From positions 1-64,000 of the forward strand of contig CALESQ010000070.1 in NCBI GenBank assembly GCA_937907455.1: DNA of 64,000 nucleotides. Direction: 5' to 3'. This stretch comes from an uncultured Caldilineales bacterium (GTDB taxonomy: Bacteria > Chloroflexota > Anaerolineae > JAAEKA01). Of the stretch, positions 15,509 through 24,410 are shown piece after piece (the first letter of the stretch is position 1; each line of letters opens with the position of its first letter). The notes beneath the pieces were generated by a model. The model worked only from the letters and a program-made list of their open reading frames with translations, did not search any database and was not told where the DNA came from. Made by a program: the position numbers and the translations under genes.

Positions 15509-16852
15509 ATGAACCTGCGAACCTTCCTCGATACTGTCCGCGCCACCGGCGATCTGGTGGAAATTGTCAAGCCGGTCAACCCCGCGCTGGAAATGGCTCC
15601 GGTAATCGCCGCGCTCGATGGCCGCCCCGTGCTGTTCCATGACGTTGTCGGCAGCGAGTTCCGCGTGGCCTCCGGCCAATGCTCGGATCGTCGTTATTTC
15701 GCCCTCGCGCTAAACTGCCTCCCCGAGGAGGTGATGTTCCGCCTGGCCGACGCCTACCGGTCACCGCAGTCCCCCCCGCGCGTCGCGCGCGCCAACGCGC
15801 CTTGCCAGCAAGTGACGATGGACGCGGTGGACTTGCAGCGCATTCCCTTCCTGACGCACTACCACGGCGACGCCGGCCCCTACGCCACTGCGGCTGTGGT
15901 CATTGTCAATGACCCGGACACCGGCCCGAACGTCAGCTTCCACCGCTTGCTGCGGCTGGACAGCACTCACCTGACCGCGCGCATCGTGGAGCGCCGCGGC
16001 CTGGACACCGCCTTCCGCAAAAGCGCGGGCGACTTGCCCATTGCCATTTGCGTCGGCTTGCCGCTGCATGTGCTGCTGGCCGCCAGCATGGCTCCCGATC
16101 CTGGCATTGATGAACTGGCTATTGCGCACGCGCTCGCGCCGACGCCGGTCACGCAGTGCCTCACCAACGATCTGTGGGTTCCTGCCGATGCCGAATTCGT
16201 GCTGGAGGGGCGTTTGACCCACCGCACCACCGCCGAAGGCCCCTTCCTTGACCTGACCGAAACCTGGGACATCGTGCGCCAGCAGCCCGTGATCGAAATT
16301 GACCGCATCACCCACCGCCGCGGCGCGATCTACCATGCGCTGCTGCCGGGCATGTTGGAGCATAAGATGCTGATGGGGATGCCCAAGGAGCCGAGCATCT
16401 ACGCTGCGGTCAATGCGGTGGCGCGCTGCACCAACGTCAGCATCACCCCCGGCGGCGCATCATGGCTGCACGCGGTGGTGCAGATTGACAAACAACACGC
16501 CGCGGATGGCCGCAAGGCCGCGGAAGCCGCGTTTGTCGGGCATCCCTCGCTGAAACATGCGGTGGTGGTGGACACCGACATCAATTTGTACGACCCCAAC
16601 GATGTAGAGTGGGCGATTGCCACCCGCGTTCAGGCCGACCGCGACCTGCTGCTGTGGAGCGATCAACCTTCCTCCTCGCTTGACCCCTCGGCCACACACA
16701 TTCCCGGCCAGAAATCGCGCAGCGCCAAGCTGGGGCTGGATGCTACGATCCCCTGGGATGAGCCGGATCGCTGCACGCAGTTGGATAAATTCCAGCGCGT
16801 GCGTTTGCCGCAGGCCGATCTGCGCGCATACCTGCCCGACCCCGCGGCCTGA
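15509..16852 (+). CDS. UbiD-family prenyl-FMN-dependent decarboxylase
   Basis: A 447-residue member of the UbiD family, which uses prenylated FMN to decarboxylate (or carboxylate) unsaturated or aromatic acids. Seen motifs: NLRTFLDTVRATGDLVEI at the N-terminus, PVLFHDVVGS, the prFMN/metal region VSFHRLLRLD, the EGPFLDLTETWD loop with the conserved Glu, a PSIYAAVN helix, and KHAVVVDTDINLYDPNDVEWAIATR near residue 360. The substrate cannot be read from the sequence. No UbiX-like prenyltransferase gene is in the window. It is followed 7 bp later by the methyltransferase gene, so the two are co-transcribed. Confidence 0.9.
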   Translation: MNLRTFLDTVRATGDLVEIVKPVNPALEMAPVIAALDGRPVLFHDVVGSEFRVASGQCSDRRYFALALNCLPEEVMFRLADAYRSPQSPPRVARANAPCQQVTMDAVDLQRIPFLTHYHGDAGPYATAAVVIVNDPDTGPNVSFHRLLRLDSTHLTARIVERRGLDTAFRKSAGDLPIAICVGLPLHVLLAASMAPDPGIDELAIAHALAPTPVTQCLTNDLWVPADAEFVLEGRLTHRTTAEGPFLDLTETWDIVRQQPVIEIDRITHRRGAIYHALLPGMLEHKMLMGMPKEPSIYAAVNAVARCTNVSITPGGASWLHAVVQIDKQHAADGRKAAEAAFVGHPSLKHAVVVDTDINLYDPNDVEWAIATRVQADRDLLLWSDQPSSSLDPSATHIPGQKSRSAKLGLDATIPWDEPDRCTQLDKFQRVRLPQADLRAYLPDPAA

Positions 16853-16859
16853 CGCTGCC

Positions 16860-18053
16860 ATGTTTCCCCTGACGCCATCGCTGGCCGATTGGCTGACCAC
16901 GCCCGCCGCTCAGGAAGCTCTGGCCGAGCTGGCTGCCGCAGACCTGAGCGAGCAGGCCAGCCTGGCCTTGTTGCCGCGCCTGCGGCGCACCTGGTCAACC
17001 GAACAAGCCGCAGCGTTGCTGGATCAAGCGCGGCTGCGCCGCAAGGCCGCGGTGAAATTTGCGCACCCCGAACGCCTGCTGTTCACCGACGCGGCCTTGC
17101 AGCAGGCCAGCAGCGCGGCGGTTGCCGCGTATCACGCTGCGCTGTTTGTGGCGCATGGCGCCAGCCGCGTGGCTGATCTCGGCTGCGGCATTGGCGCGGA
17201 CACGCTGGCGCTGGCCGCGGCCGGGTTGGCGGTGCTGGCCGTTGAGATGGACCCCGTGCGGGCGCGGCTGGTGGCGTTCAACGTGGCCGCGGTCGGGCTG
17301 GCCGAGCGGGTGACGGTGCAGCAGGCCGACTGGCGCACGATACCGTTGGATGCGGATGCGGGCTTTGTGGATCCCAGTCGCCGCGCGGGCAGCCAGCGCC
17401 TCTTTCGCCTGGCCGACATGGAGCCGCCGCTTACGGATGTACTGGCTTTGCAGGCCCGCCTGCCGCGGCTGGCTGTCAAGACGCTGCCCGGGATCGCGGA
17501 TGAGGATATTCCCGTGGCGGCTGAGGTTGAATTTGTTTCGGAACGGGGCGAAATGAAGGAGGCGTTGCTGCGGTTGGGCGCTCTGCGCACGGGCGCGGCC
17601 CGCCGCGCGACCTTGTTACCCGGTCGGCAACACCTGGTGGCCGATGCGGCGGCGGTTGGCAGCGGCCCGCCGCGCGCGTTTTTGTACGAACCAGACGCCG
17701 CGGTGATCCGCGCCACGCTGGTGCAGACGTTGGCCGCCCAGTTGCGCGCCACCCAGCTCGACCCGACGATTGCTTATCTGACTGCGGACGAGGCGGTGGA
17801 AACTCCCTGGGCACGGCGTTGGGCTGTGCTGCGGCATGGCCCGTTCCATTTGAAAACGCTCAACCAATGGCTGCGCGAGCTGGCCGCGGGCGAGGTGGTG
17901 GTGAAAAAGCGCGGTTCGGCGATAGACCCGGACGAATTTCGGCGGCGGTTGCGCCTTGTCCGCGGCGGCGCGGCGTTTACGGTGTTCCTCACCCGTGTGC
18001 AGGGCAAGCCCTGGATGGTGCTGACGGAGATGGAAGCGCACGTCGGGGAATAA
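16860..18053 (+). CDS. SAM-dependent methyltransferase of the THUMP-like family
   Basis: A 397-residue protein. After a helical N-terminus come KFAHPERLLFTDAALQQASS, the SAM-binding ADLGCGIGADTLALAAAG (motif I, ~100-118), AVEMDPVRARLVAFNV (motif II) and FVDPSRR (motif IV-like, with DPSRR in place of NPPY). The C-terminus has FHLKTLNQWLRELAAGEVVVKKRGSAIDPDEFRRRL, typical of the THUMP-like domain found with these enzymes. The target is unknown, probably RNA. The start is taken at ATG 16860, just after the ubiD-like stop; the frame is open further upstream but there overlaps the UbiD gene. Confidence 0.85.
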   Translation: MFPLTPSLADWLTTPAAQEALAELAAADLSEQASLALLPRLRRTWSTEQAAALLDQARLRRKAAVKFAHPERLLFTDAALQQASSAAVAAYHAALFVAHGASRVADLGCGIGADTLALAAAGLAVLAVEMDPVRARLVAFNVAAVGLAERVTVQQADWRTIPLDADAGFVDPSRRAGSQRLFRLADMEPPLTDVLALQARLPRLAVKTLPGIADEDIPVAAEVEFVSERGEMKEALLRLGALRTGAARRATLLPGRQHLVADAAAVGSGPPRAFLYEPDAAVIRATLVQTLAAQLRATQLDPTIAYLTADEAVETPWARRWAVLRHGPFHLKTLNQWLRELAAGEVVVKKRGSAIDPDEFRRRLRLVRGGAAFTVFLTRVQGKPWMVLTEMEAHVGE

Positions 18054-18109
18054 TCATGCGGGCCAGGTGAGGAGAGCGGCTGGCCATAAAGCAACTCGCC
18101 AAACTGCGG

Positions 18110-18128
18110 CCAACCCGTAGCGGGTTGG
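18110..18128. terminator. Short hairpin between convergent genes
   Basis: CCAACCCG-TAG-CGGGTTGG is a perfect 8-bp stem in the gap between the convergent methyltransferase and nitroreductase genes. There is no strong T-run; a T-rich stretch follows 12 bp later on the plus side. Terminator function is likely from position only. Confidence 0.4.
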
Positions 18129-18154
18129 TGAGAGCAGTCGTTTGTTTGTCGGGG

Positions 18155-18766
18155 CTAGATCCGAATCACATGGGTATGCAGGGGTTCGCGCGCTTTGGTG
18201 GTGGGCGCATCGGCCGCGGCATACCCCACGGTGAGCAACGCTTGTGGCTCCAGCGTGGCCGGCAGATCGAGTATCGCTTGCACCAGCGGCGTGCAGAAAA
18301 TGGGTGCGCACAGCCAACAGGCAGCCAATCCCAGGTGATGCGCGGCCAGCAGCAGGTTTTGGCAGGCCAGCGCCACCGATTGTACCCCCATTTGCCATTC
18401 GTGTTGTTGTCGTTGCGGGTCGGGATAGACATCCAGCGCGGTCAAATCAAGGCAGGGCAGAATGGCCGCGGGCGCGCTGGTGATGCGTTCGATGGAGCGT
18501 GCCGCGCGTGCTGCCACCAGGTCAGGGTCGGCCTCGTCGGCCAATTGGTCGCTGCGCCAGCTTGCTGCCATTGCTTCGGCCAGACGGTGACGGGTGGAAC
18601 CATCTTCCAGCAGCACAAAACGCCACGGCTGGCGGTTGTGCGCAGAAGGTGCCTGATGCGCGGCAGCCAGCAGGCGTTCGATCAGGCCCGGTTCTATCGT
18701 GCGGCTCGTATAGCGCCGTACCGAACGCCTGCCCAGCAGTGTGGCCCAGAACGCATCGTGCGCCAC
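18155..18766 (-). CDS. Nitroreductase-family protein (FbiB/CofE-type subfamily)
   Basis: A 203-residue FMN-fold protein. FMN-binding motifs are RRSVRRYTSRTIEP near the N-terminus, HQAPSAHNRQPWRFVLL (~38-55) and, near the C-terminus, MGVQSVALACQNLLLAAHHLGLAACWL. The PSAHNRQPWRF form is typical of the subgroup related to the C-terminal domain of FbiB, which acts in F420 biosynthesis, but F420 involvement is not shown here. It begins with GTG 5 bp after the pfkB-type gene stop, so it is translated from the same message as 18772-20178. Confidence 0.85.
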   Translation of the reverse strand: MAHDAFWATLLGRRSVRRYTSRTIEPGLIERLLAAAHQAPSAHNRQPWRFVLLEDGSTRHRLAEAMAASWRSDQLADEADPDLVAARAARSIERITSAPAAILPCLDLTALDVYPDPQRQQHEWQMGVQSVALACQNLLLAAHHLGLAACWLCAPIFCTPLVQAILDLPATLEPQALLTVGYAAADAPTTKAREPLHTHVIRI

Positions 18767-18771
18767 GCGGC

Positions 18772-19674
18772 CTATACCCGCGCCATCTGGCTGACGCGTT
18801 TCAGCTCAGGCACGCGGTTTTGGCCGCGCGGCTGGGCAATGTAAAGCGACGACGCCGCGCAGGCAAAGCGCGTTAAACTCACTAAATCCCACCCTTGCAG
18901 AGTTCCATAGATGGTGGCAGCCTTGAACACATCCCCGGCGCCGGTGGTATCCAGCGCAGTGACGGGGAACGGCTCGACATAAGAGGGGCGACCGCTGCGA
19001 TCCACTACCAGCACCGGCTTTTGGCCGTGGGTGATGATCACTGCGCCTGCGCCCGCCTTTTGCAGCTCCAGGGCATGGTCGTAGATGTAGATGCCGGGGA
19101 AAAAGCCCATCAAAAAATCGCGCGAGATGACGATCAAATCGCTAAGACGGGCCAGGGGCAGCGTGGGCCAGACAGCATCAGCAGTGACCACGGGGCGGCC
19201 CAGTTGCCGGGCGATTTGGGCCGCGGCATCGCGCTCTTCGCGGCCGTACACATCTACGCTGAGCAGCCGGGCGCGTTGCATCACCTCGACGGGCAGCAGG
19301 CTTTTGGGGGCTTCGTCGAACCAATAGCCCAGAATGCTGCGTTCACCGTCTGGCGTTACCAGAATGCGGCAGAAGGGCGTGCGCACATCAGCGCGCTGCA
19401 CCAGGTAGCGCGTGTCTACGCCGGGCAGGGCACCAAGTTGGCCGCGGATGTAATGGCCCCAGGCGTCTTCGCCAATGGCGTTGCCCATGATGGCCACGCG
19501 CAGCCCCCAATGGCTGAGCACGCGGGCCACGGTAGCGGCTTCTCCGCCCAGACGTTGTGCATCTTGCTGCACGGTGCTGTCGCGGCGCGGGTTGGGCAGA
19601 TAGGGCACGTAGTTCAGGTCATCGGCGCTGATCGTGCCATAACACAATACGTCGTAATCAAAATCCTGTGACAT
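18772..19674 (-). CDS. PfkB-family sugar/nucleoside kinase
   Basis: A 300-residue ribokinase-fold kinase. The N-terminal strand is DYDVLCYGTISADDL, then a GGEAATVARVLSHWGLRVAIMG pattern (sugar-binding and GG motif). The C-terminal signature VTALDTTGAGDVFKAATIYG carries the catalytic Asp in the GAGD anion hole. It phosphorylates an alcohol on a sugar or nucleoside; which one is not clear. It follows the phosphoribosyltransferase gene by 12 bp. The pairing with a purine-type phosphoribosyltransferase suggests a nucleoside role, which is only a contextual inference. Confidence 0.88.
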   Translation of the reverse strand: MSQDFDYDVLCYGTISADDLNYVPYLPNPRRDSTVQQDAQRLGGEAATVARVLSHWGLRVAIMGNAIGEDAWGHYIRGQLGALPGVDTRYLVQRADVRTPFCRILVTPDGERSILGYWFDEAPKSLLPVEVMQRARLLSVDVYGREERDAAAQIARQLGRPVVTADAVWPTLPLARLSDLIVISRDFLMGFFPGIYIYDHALELQKAGAGAVIITHGQKPVLVVDRSGRPSYVEPFPVTALDTTGAGDVFKAATIYGTLQGWDLVSLTRFACAASSLYIAQPRGQNRVPELKRVSQMARV

Positions 19675-19686
19675 AGTGAGGGGGCC

Positions 19687-20178
19687 TCAACCGATACCGG
19701 CGACCAGCAGCTCGCGACTGACCCCGCGGTCAACTTCCCACGGATATACCACCCAGGCATCGGTTACTGCGGCATAGTAATCGGGTGCAGCGTCGCGGAA
19801 CATGCTTTCTGATGGTTTGTAGTGCAGCACACACAGCTCCGGCACGGCATTGGCAGCTTCGATACGTGATTTCACCGTCATGATCGTGCGCCCGCTGTCC
19901 CAGACATCGTCTACCACCAGAATGCGGCGGCCGCGCAGCAGGGCTTCGCTGGGGAACTGCAAAAAGGTGGGCCAGGCCAAACGCTTCTGTACGCCGGTAT
20001 GAAACTCCACGGCCGCGGTGAGGATTACCTTGATGTCGAGGGCCTCGCTGAGGATGCCGCCGGGGACAATGCCACCCCGCGTGATCATCAGCAGAGCATC
20101 GTAGGCTCCGCGGAACTGCGGCAGTAATTCGTGGATCAACTGGTCAATATCGTTCCAGGACAGAACTTCTTGGCGCAT
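19687..20178 (-). CDS. Phosphoribosyltransferase (hypoxanthine/xanthine type I fold)
   Basis: The 163 residues carry the PRPP-binding loop RRILVVDDVWDSGRTIMTV (~85-103) and an N-terminal LLMITRGGIVPGGILSEAL, both of the type I PRTase fold. It resembles short xanthine/hypoxanthine-guanine PRTases that salvage purine bases. A PyrR-like regulator is less likely. The start at ATG 20178 follows AAGGAGAAG; the longer open frame upstream to 20421 overlaps the DapA-family gene and is not used. Co-transcribed with the downstream PfkB kinase and nitroreductase. Confidence 0.87.
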   Translation of the reverse strand: MRQEVLSWNDIDQLIHELLPQFRGAYDALLMITRGGIVPGGILSEALDIKVILTAAVEFHTGVQKRLAWPTFLQFPSEALLRGRRILVVDDVWDSGRTIMTVKSRIEAANAVPELCVLHYKPSESMFRDAAPDYYAAVTDAWVVYPWEVDRGVSRELLVAGIG

Positions 20179-20209
20179 GGGCTTCTCCTTGGGGGATGCG
20201 AAAGGGCAA

Positions 20210-21112
20210 TCAGTCGGTGAAAAAGGCGGCAACCTGCTGGGCCAGCACGGCTTGTTCTGCCGGGTCAAGGTCAACCAGCGGCGGTCGTACCGCGCTGATG
20301 GGCAGATCGGCGAAGAGCGACAGCAGGAACTTGGTGGCTGCGTGCATCGAGGGGGCTTGTTCCAGCCAGCCGCGCACGCGGCTGAGGCGCGCTTGTGCCG
20401 CCGCGGCGGCAGTTTCGTCACCGGCAGCTACGGCGCGGCGCACCGCTTGCAGCAGGTCGGGAACCAGGTTGGCCGCGGCGGTGATCACCCCGGCGCAGCC
20501 GCCGGCAAAGGCTGAGGCCGCCAGCGAGTCGCTGCCGGCAAAAATACGCAGCTCGGGAAAGCGGCTGTTCCAGTGCAAGATGTGCGCCAGATCGCCGCCG
20601 GAATCTTTGATGCCGGCCAGGCAGCCGGGATGCGAGGTGCGCAGGCCGCTGACAACCGCATCGGTGATGGCTACACCGCTGAGGCGCGGGAAATGATACA
20701 ACAAAATCGCCTGCCCCGGTTCCAGGGCAGCATCGCACAGCCGTTGATAATAGGCCAGCACCCCGCGGTCAGTGACGGCTTTGAAGAAGAAAGGGGGAAG
20801 CACCAGCACCGAGGCGGCCCCTGCGGTCAGGGCATGGCGGGTGAGTTCGATGGTTTCAGGCAGATTGGCGCAGCCTGTGCCGGGGATCACGGTCAGTGGG
20901 CCAGCGGCGGCCATTACTGCATCAATCACCGCTTTGCGTTCGTACAGGCTGAGTGCCGGGCCTTCGCCGTTGGTGCCGAGGGGCACAATGCCATCGGCGC
21001 CGCGCGCTTGCAGGTAGGCCAGATGCCGTTGCAGCCCGGCGAAATCTATCGCCAGAGTAGAGGGCTGAAACGGGGTGACGTTGGCAGCAAAAACGCCGGC
21101 CAGAGCGCTCAT
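20210..21112 (-). CDS. DapA/NanA-family aldolase (dihydrodipicolinate synthase-like)
   Basis: A 300-residue class I aldolase barrel. Motifs: FAANVTPF at the start, GIVPLGTNGEGPALSLYERK (the GTTGE carboxylate-binding loop, here GTNGE), LLYHFP with the catalytic Tyr, and LAGIKDSGGD with the Schiff-base Lys. The Asn in place of Thr in the GTTGE loop argues for a substrate other than that of true DapA, for example a 2-keto-3-deoxy sugar acid. The ATG overlaps the stop of the upstream membrane-protein gene (ATGA). The phosphoribosyltransferase gene follows 31 bp later. Confidence 0.85.
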   Translation of the reverse strand: MSALAGVFAANVTPFQPSTLAIDFAGLQRHLAYLQARGADGIVPLGTNGEGPALSLYERKAVIDAVMAAAGPLTVIPGTGCANLPETIELTRHALTAGAASVLVLPPFFFKAVTDRGVLAYYQRLCDAALEPGQAILLYHFPRLSGVAITDAVVSGLRTSHPGCLAGIKDSGGDLAHILHWNSRFPELRIFAGSDSLAASAFAGGCAGVITAAANLVPDLLQAVRRAVAAGDETAAAAAQARLSRVRGWLEQAPSMHAATKFLLSLFADLPISAVRPPLVDLDPAEQAVLAQQVAAFFTD

Positions 21113-21489
21113 CGCCGTGGCCCTTCCATCACGCGGAAGGCCATACGTCCGCCCAACGCGCCGGCCAGAATGTGCATTAAAAACGCGGCCACCTCACGGA
21201 TGCCCAAACCAATGGTCAGATAGCTCAGTACCAGGTTGGCAAGTGCCACCAGCAGGCCCAGCAGCAGGCCATGCGCCATTGGCTGCACGCGCTCACGCAT
21301 GCCCAGGCGATAGCTCATGCCGAAAACTAAAAATGCCATGAACAGGGTGAACATGGCATTGAACTCGTTCCAGGTTTCCACGCGCAGCAGTTGGGCCAGG
21401 AAGGCAAAGGCCAATCCCAGCACCATGATGGTCATCCAGTTCAGGGCGACAGCGGCGAGGTTGAGTTTGCTCCAGTTAACGGGTTTCAT
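21109..21489 (-). CDS. Hypothetical four-helix membrane protein
   Basis: A 126-residue protein, family not recognised. About four hydrophobic segments can be drawn (ALNWMTIMVLGLAFAFLAQL, FTLFMAFLVFGMSYRLG, GLLLGLLVALANLVLSYLT and FLMHILAGALGGRMA). It is translationally coupled to the DapA-family aldolase by an ATGA overlap, so a transport or membrane-docking role for the same pathway is possible but not shown. Confidence 0.65.
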   Translation of the reverse strand: MKPVNWSKLNLAAVALNWMTIMVLGLAFAFLAQLLRVETWNEFNAMFTLFMAFLVFGMSYRLGMRERVQPMAHGLLLGLLVALANLVLSYLTIGLGIREVAAFLMHILAGALGGRMAFRVMEGPRR

Positions 21490-21574
21490 AGCGGCTCCGG
21501 GGTGAGGGCAGGCGTGTCAGCTCAAGAGCCGCTATTGTACCACGGGTCGGGCCGGGCGTACAGATTTGCACATG

Positions 21575-21613
21575 GAAACGCGAAGCAATCCCCCGGGTTG
21601 CTTCGCGCTGGTT
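21575..21613 (-). terminator. Hairpin terminator of the ABC-2 exporter operon
   Basis: CGCGAAGCAA and TTGCTTCGCG form a 10-bp stem with a GC-rich loop, extended by GAAA/TTTC arms. It lies ~50 bp past the stop of the last ABC permease gene on the minus strand. The T-run is short. Confidence 0.55.
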
Positions 21614-21659
21614 TCTCTTGCCTATGGACTGGCTGCGCCAACTTGACGATAGCCGGCAG

Positions 21660-22454
21660 CTAAATCATTAAGTCGCGCTTGTTGTAGCTCCAGTAGGCTG
21701 CGGCCAGGCAAACCACCACCAGGCCGACGCTCAGCAGCAGGTAGCCGCTGTCGAGCCGACCGGTGCGGAACAGCTCACCGGCATCAAAGTAGCGGAAAGG
21801 CGTGAAAAATTTCAGGAAGTCCAGCTTTTGCTGCATGGACGAGGCGATAGAGAGGAAATAGCTGATCAGGATGATCGCCACCGCGGCCGAGCCGACGCGC
21901 TTGTAGCGCTTCATAGCGCAGCCCAGCAGCAGGCCAACGGCCAGGAAGATCAGCTCGATAGCCAGCATTGCAGCCATCTCCAGCCTGAGAAAGCGATAGA
22001 AGGCAGCGTCAGGGTTGAAGGAACGCACCGCCAGCAGCGACATTCCCCAGGTGATGAGTACCAGCGCCACGCAGTTTACCAGCGCGGCCAGCGCCTTGGC
22101 GGTGATTATGCGGCTGCGTGACACCGGCAGCACCAGCGAAAACTCCACGGTTTTGTTGCGTTCTTCTTTGGCGATGGTGTCGCTGCCCCACATGGCAGCG
22201 GCAATGGCGCCTATCAAGCCAAAGTAGATGAACATTACCCCAAAGAAGCCGCTGAGGGTGGTGAGGTTGAAGGCGCGCATGTTGAGCGCATCCAGCATGG
22301 CCGGTGGCATAGAATCCATGATGGCCAGCATTTGGGGGTCGCCAGCAAAGGCCGAGAATTTGGACATCGCCATCAGGACCAGCAGCGTCGCGATAACGCT
22401 CCAGATCAGCAGCGATTTGCGATTGGCGCGTAGTTCATGCAGAAAGATGTTCAT
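21660..22454 (-). CDS. ABC-2 type transporter permease, second subunit
   Basis: A 264-residue permease. The N-terminal HELRANRKSLLIWSVI is typical of ABC-2 permeases. About six hydrophobic segments follow, with a conserved EERNKTVEFSLVLPVSRSRI loop between helices 2 and 3. The C-terminus is VGLVVVCLAAAYWSYNKRDLM. The paralogous permease lies 12 bp upstream and shares the same layout and the (Y/W)(K/R)RD(L/I) ending, so the two form a heterodimer with the ATPase at 23286. The substrate is not known; lipids or antibiotics are common for the family. Confidence 0.87.
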   Translation of the reverse strand: MNIFLHELRANRKSLLIWSVIATLLVLMAMSKFSAFAGDPQMLAIMDSMPPAMLDALNMRAFNLTTLSGFFGVMFIYFGLIGAIAAAMWGSDTIAKEERNKTVEFSLVLPVSRSRIITAKALAALVNCVALVLITWGMSLLAVRSFNPDAAFYRFLRLEMAAMLAIELIFLAVGLLLGCAMKRYKRVGSAAVAIILISYFLSIASSMQQKLDFLKFFTPFRYFDAGELFRTGRLDSGYLLLSVGLVVVCLAAAYWSYNKRDLMI

Positions 22455-22466
22455 TGGTGCGCCTCC

Positions 22467-23276
22467 TTATGACACCGCGTGGATGTCGCGGCGGATGTAG
22501 AGCCAATAGCTGGCCGCCAGCGCCAGCAGCACCACCGCCATGCTGGCGAGCGCCAGCGGGGTATTGAGTGCGCCGCTGCTGACAATGGCTGCTGCATCGA
22601 AGTGCTTGAAAGGCGTGATCAGCTCCAGCTTGACATCGCCGAAAATGCCGCTGAAGGCGCTTAGCACGTAGGCGCCAAAGGCCAGGCCCAGGGCGTAGGG
22701 TGTGACACTGCGCACCCGCTTCACCAGCAGAGAGATTATCAGCCCTACGGCCAGGAAGAAAAGCTGGAAGGGGATGAGGCTGAGCAGCAGCAGGCGCAGG
22801 GTGGCGGCGTCGTAGCTGCGACCTGCGTTGAACAGCGACACCGCGGCCAGGCAGGCTGCCCAAACCAGCAGGTCGGTGAGGGCGAGACTGCCCAGTGCTG
22901 CCAACAGCTTGCTGGTGAGGATCTGCCCGCGGCTCACCGGCTTGCTCAACAGAAAATCAGCCGTCAGCTCGCTTTCTTCCACCGAAACCAGCCCGAAGCC
23001 ATAGTTGGCAGCCTGAATAGCCAGGCAAAGCTGGGCAAACAGGAAGACAAAGCTGAAAAAGCCCAGCACCGTGGAAAGATCCAGCTTGTCCAGGCCAAAG
23101 GCAGCGCTCATTTGCGGCGGGAAACGCGCCATCATCTCTTTCATCAGCGCGGCCTGATCGGCAAACGCCGGGAAAAAGGAGAAGTAGAGTAGCATCAGCG
23201 CGGCCACGCCCAGCGACCAGATCAGCACTGAGCGCAGGCGGGTGCGCAGTTCGTGGGTGAAGATCGTTGCGTTCAT
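22467..23276 (-). CDS. ABC-2 type transporter permease, first subunit
   Basis: A 269-residue permease with N-terminal FTHELRTRLRSVLIWSLG, about six membrane segments and the loop EESELTADFLLSKPVSRGQILTSK, in which the E-x-L..S.P.SR pattern matches the sister subunit. It ends in YWLYIRRDI. ATG 23276 is chosen; a GTG at 23285, directly after the ATPase stop, is also in frame. It sits between the ATPase gene and the second permease gene, in one operon. Confidence 0.87.
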   Translation of the reverse strand: MNATIFTHELRTRLRSVLIWSLGVAALMLLYFSFFPAFADQAALMKEMMARFPPQMSAAFGLDKLDLSTVLGFFSFVFLFAQLCLAIQAANYGFGLVSVEESELTADFLLSKPVSRGQILTSKLLAALGSLALTDLLVWAACLAAVSLFNAGRSYDAATLRLLLLSLIPFQLFFLAVGLIISLLVKRVRSVTPYALGLAFGAYVLSAFSGIFGDVKLELITPFKHFDAAAIVSSGALNTPLALASMAVVLLALAASYWLYIRRDIHAVS

Positions 23277-23285
23277 GGTGTGCAC

Positions 23286-24158
23286 CTATTCGTAGTAGTG
23301 CATGAAGATTTCTTCCAGCGTTGGTTCTTCGATCACCACATCGTTGATCGGCAGCTCACTCAGGCGGCGCAGCACTGCGTTGATGTCGCCGCGGAAGAAG
23401 AAGCTCAACACGCCGTTGTCGCTTTGCAGGTTGGTAACGCCGGGCAAATCGAACGTGGCTGCGCTAAGGCCCTCGGCGCTGAGACGGATCTTCTTGTAGT
23501 TGTTTTCCTGCAAGGTGCGGATGTTGGACACCTCGACCATGCGGCCTTCGCGGATGATGCCCACGCGCGTGCAGAGGCGCTGTACCTCGCCCAAAATATG
23601 CGACGAAAAGAACACGGTAACGCCGCGTGCGTTCTCACGGCGGATCAGGTCGAAGAATTTGCGCTGCATCAGCGGGTCAAGGCCAGAGGTCGGCTCGTCG
23701 AGGAAAAGCAGCCGCGGGCTGTGCAACAGGCCCTGCACAATACCTACCTTCTTTTTGTTGCCGTAGGACAGGTCGCTGATGCGTCGGCCCATGTCCAGTT
23801 CCATGTAATCGGCCAGCTCGGCGGTGCGTTGCCGCCAGTCGCCCGGATAGAAGCCGGCAGAGTATTGCAGCAGCTCCCGCACCTTCATGCCTTCGTAGTA
23901 GTAGACCTCGGACGGGAGGTAGCCGATCTGACGTCGGATTGCCGGGCCGTGTGCGGCGACATCCTGACCAAACAGGGTCATGCTGCCGCTGCTGGGATGG
24001 ATCAACGACAGCAGCAGGCGAATGGTGGTGGACTTGCCGGCGCCATTAGGCCCGATGAAACCGAAGATTTCGCCCTCGGCCACATCGAAAGACACATCTA
24101 CAATGCCGCGGGCTTTGCCGTAGTATTTGGTCAGGTTACGAACCTGGATAACGCTCAT
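23286..24158 (-). CDS. ABC transporter ATP-binding protein
   Basis: A 290-residue ATPase subunit for the two ABC-2 permeases. Walker A is FIGPNGAGKSTTIR (~38-50), the Q-loop region IGYLPSEVYYY, the signature LSYGNKKKVGIVQGL (SYGNKKK instead of SGGQ.Q, as in the CcmA/BcrA-type group), Walker B LLFLDEPTSGLDP and the H-loop VFFSSHIL. The ~80-residue C-terminal domain may bind the permeases. ATG 24158 is preceded by AGGAGCG; the longer frame to 24227 is not used. Confidence 0.93.
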   Translation of the reverse strand: MSVIQVRNLTKYYGKARGIVDVSFDVAEGEIFGFIGPNGAGKSTTIRLLLSLIHPSSGSMTLFGQDVAAHGPAIRRQIGYLPSEVYYYEGMKVRELLQYSAGFYPGDWRQRTAELADYMELDMGRRISDLSYGNKKKVGIVQGLLHSPRLLFLDEPTSGLDPLMQRKFFDLIRRENARGVTVFFSSHILGEVQRLCTRVGIIREGRMVEVSNIRTLQENNYKKIRLSAEGLSAATFDLPGVTNLQSDNGVLSFFFRGDINAVLRRLSELPINDVVIEEPTLEEIFMHYYE

Positions 24159-24235
24159 AACAACGCTCCTTTGCAATGCAATGCGAAAATACCTGGGGTT
24201 ATTATACCACGTTTTGGGTGGTAGCATCTACCCGC

Positions 24236-24405
24236 GGTTGTGTACGGATTTCGGTTGAAATGTGTTGCCACCCAGGCGAATTCGGTGTCTCAAGCCACGA
24301 AGCCCCTGCCGGGGCTTTCGGAGAGCGCCTGAGAGCGCTTCGTTCTCTGAACCGCAACCATTTATTGTCCGGCTCTTGTAATTCAACCGAAAGTCGCACA
24401 CTACC
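24236..24405. mobile_element. 170-bp MITE-like element, copy B
   Basis: Same length and layout as 10996-11165, about 95% identical, with inner TIR blocks TTTCGGTTGAA (24249-24259) and TTCAACCGAAA (24382-24392). Over the outer 24 bp the two ends match at 20 positions. No target duplication is visible here, so it is older or was altered after insertion. It ends 5 bp before the -35 box of the nagA promoter. The 24159-24483 gap holds only this element and that promoter. Confidence 0.85.
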
Positions 24406-24410
24406 TTGGC

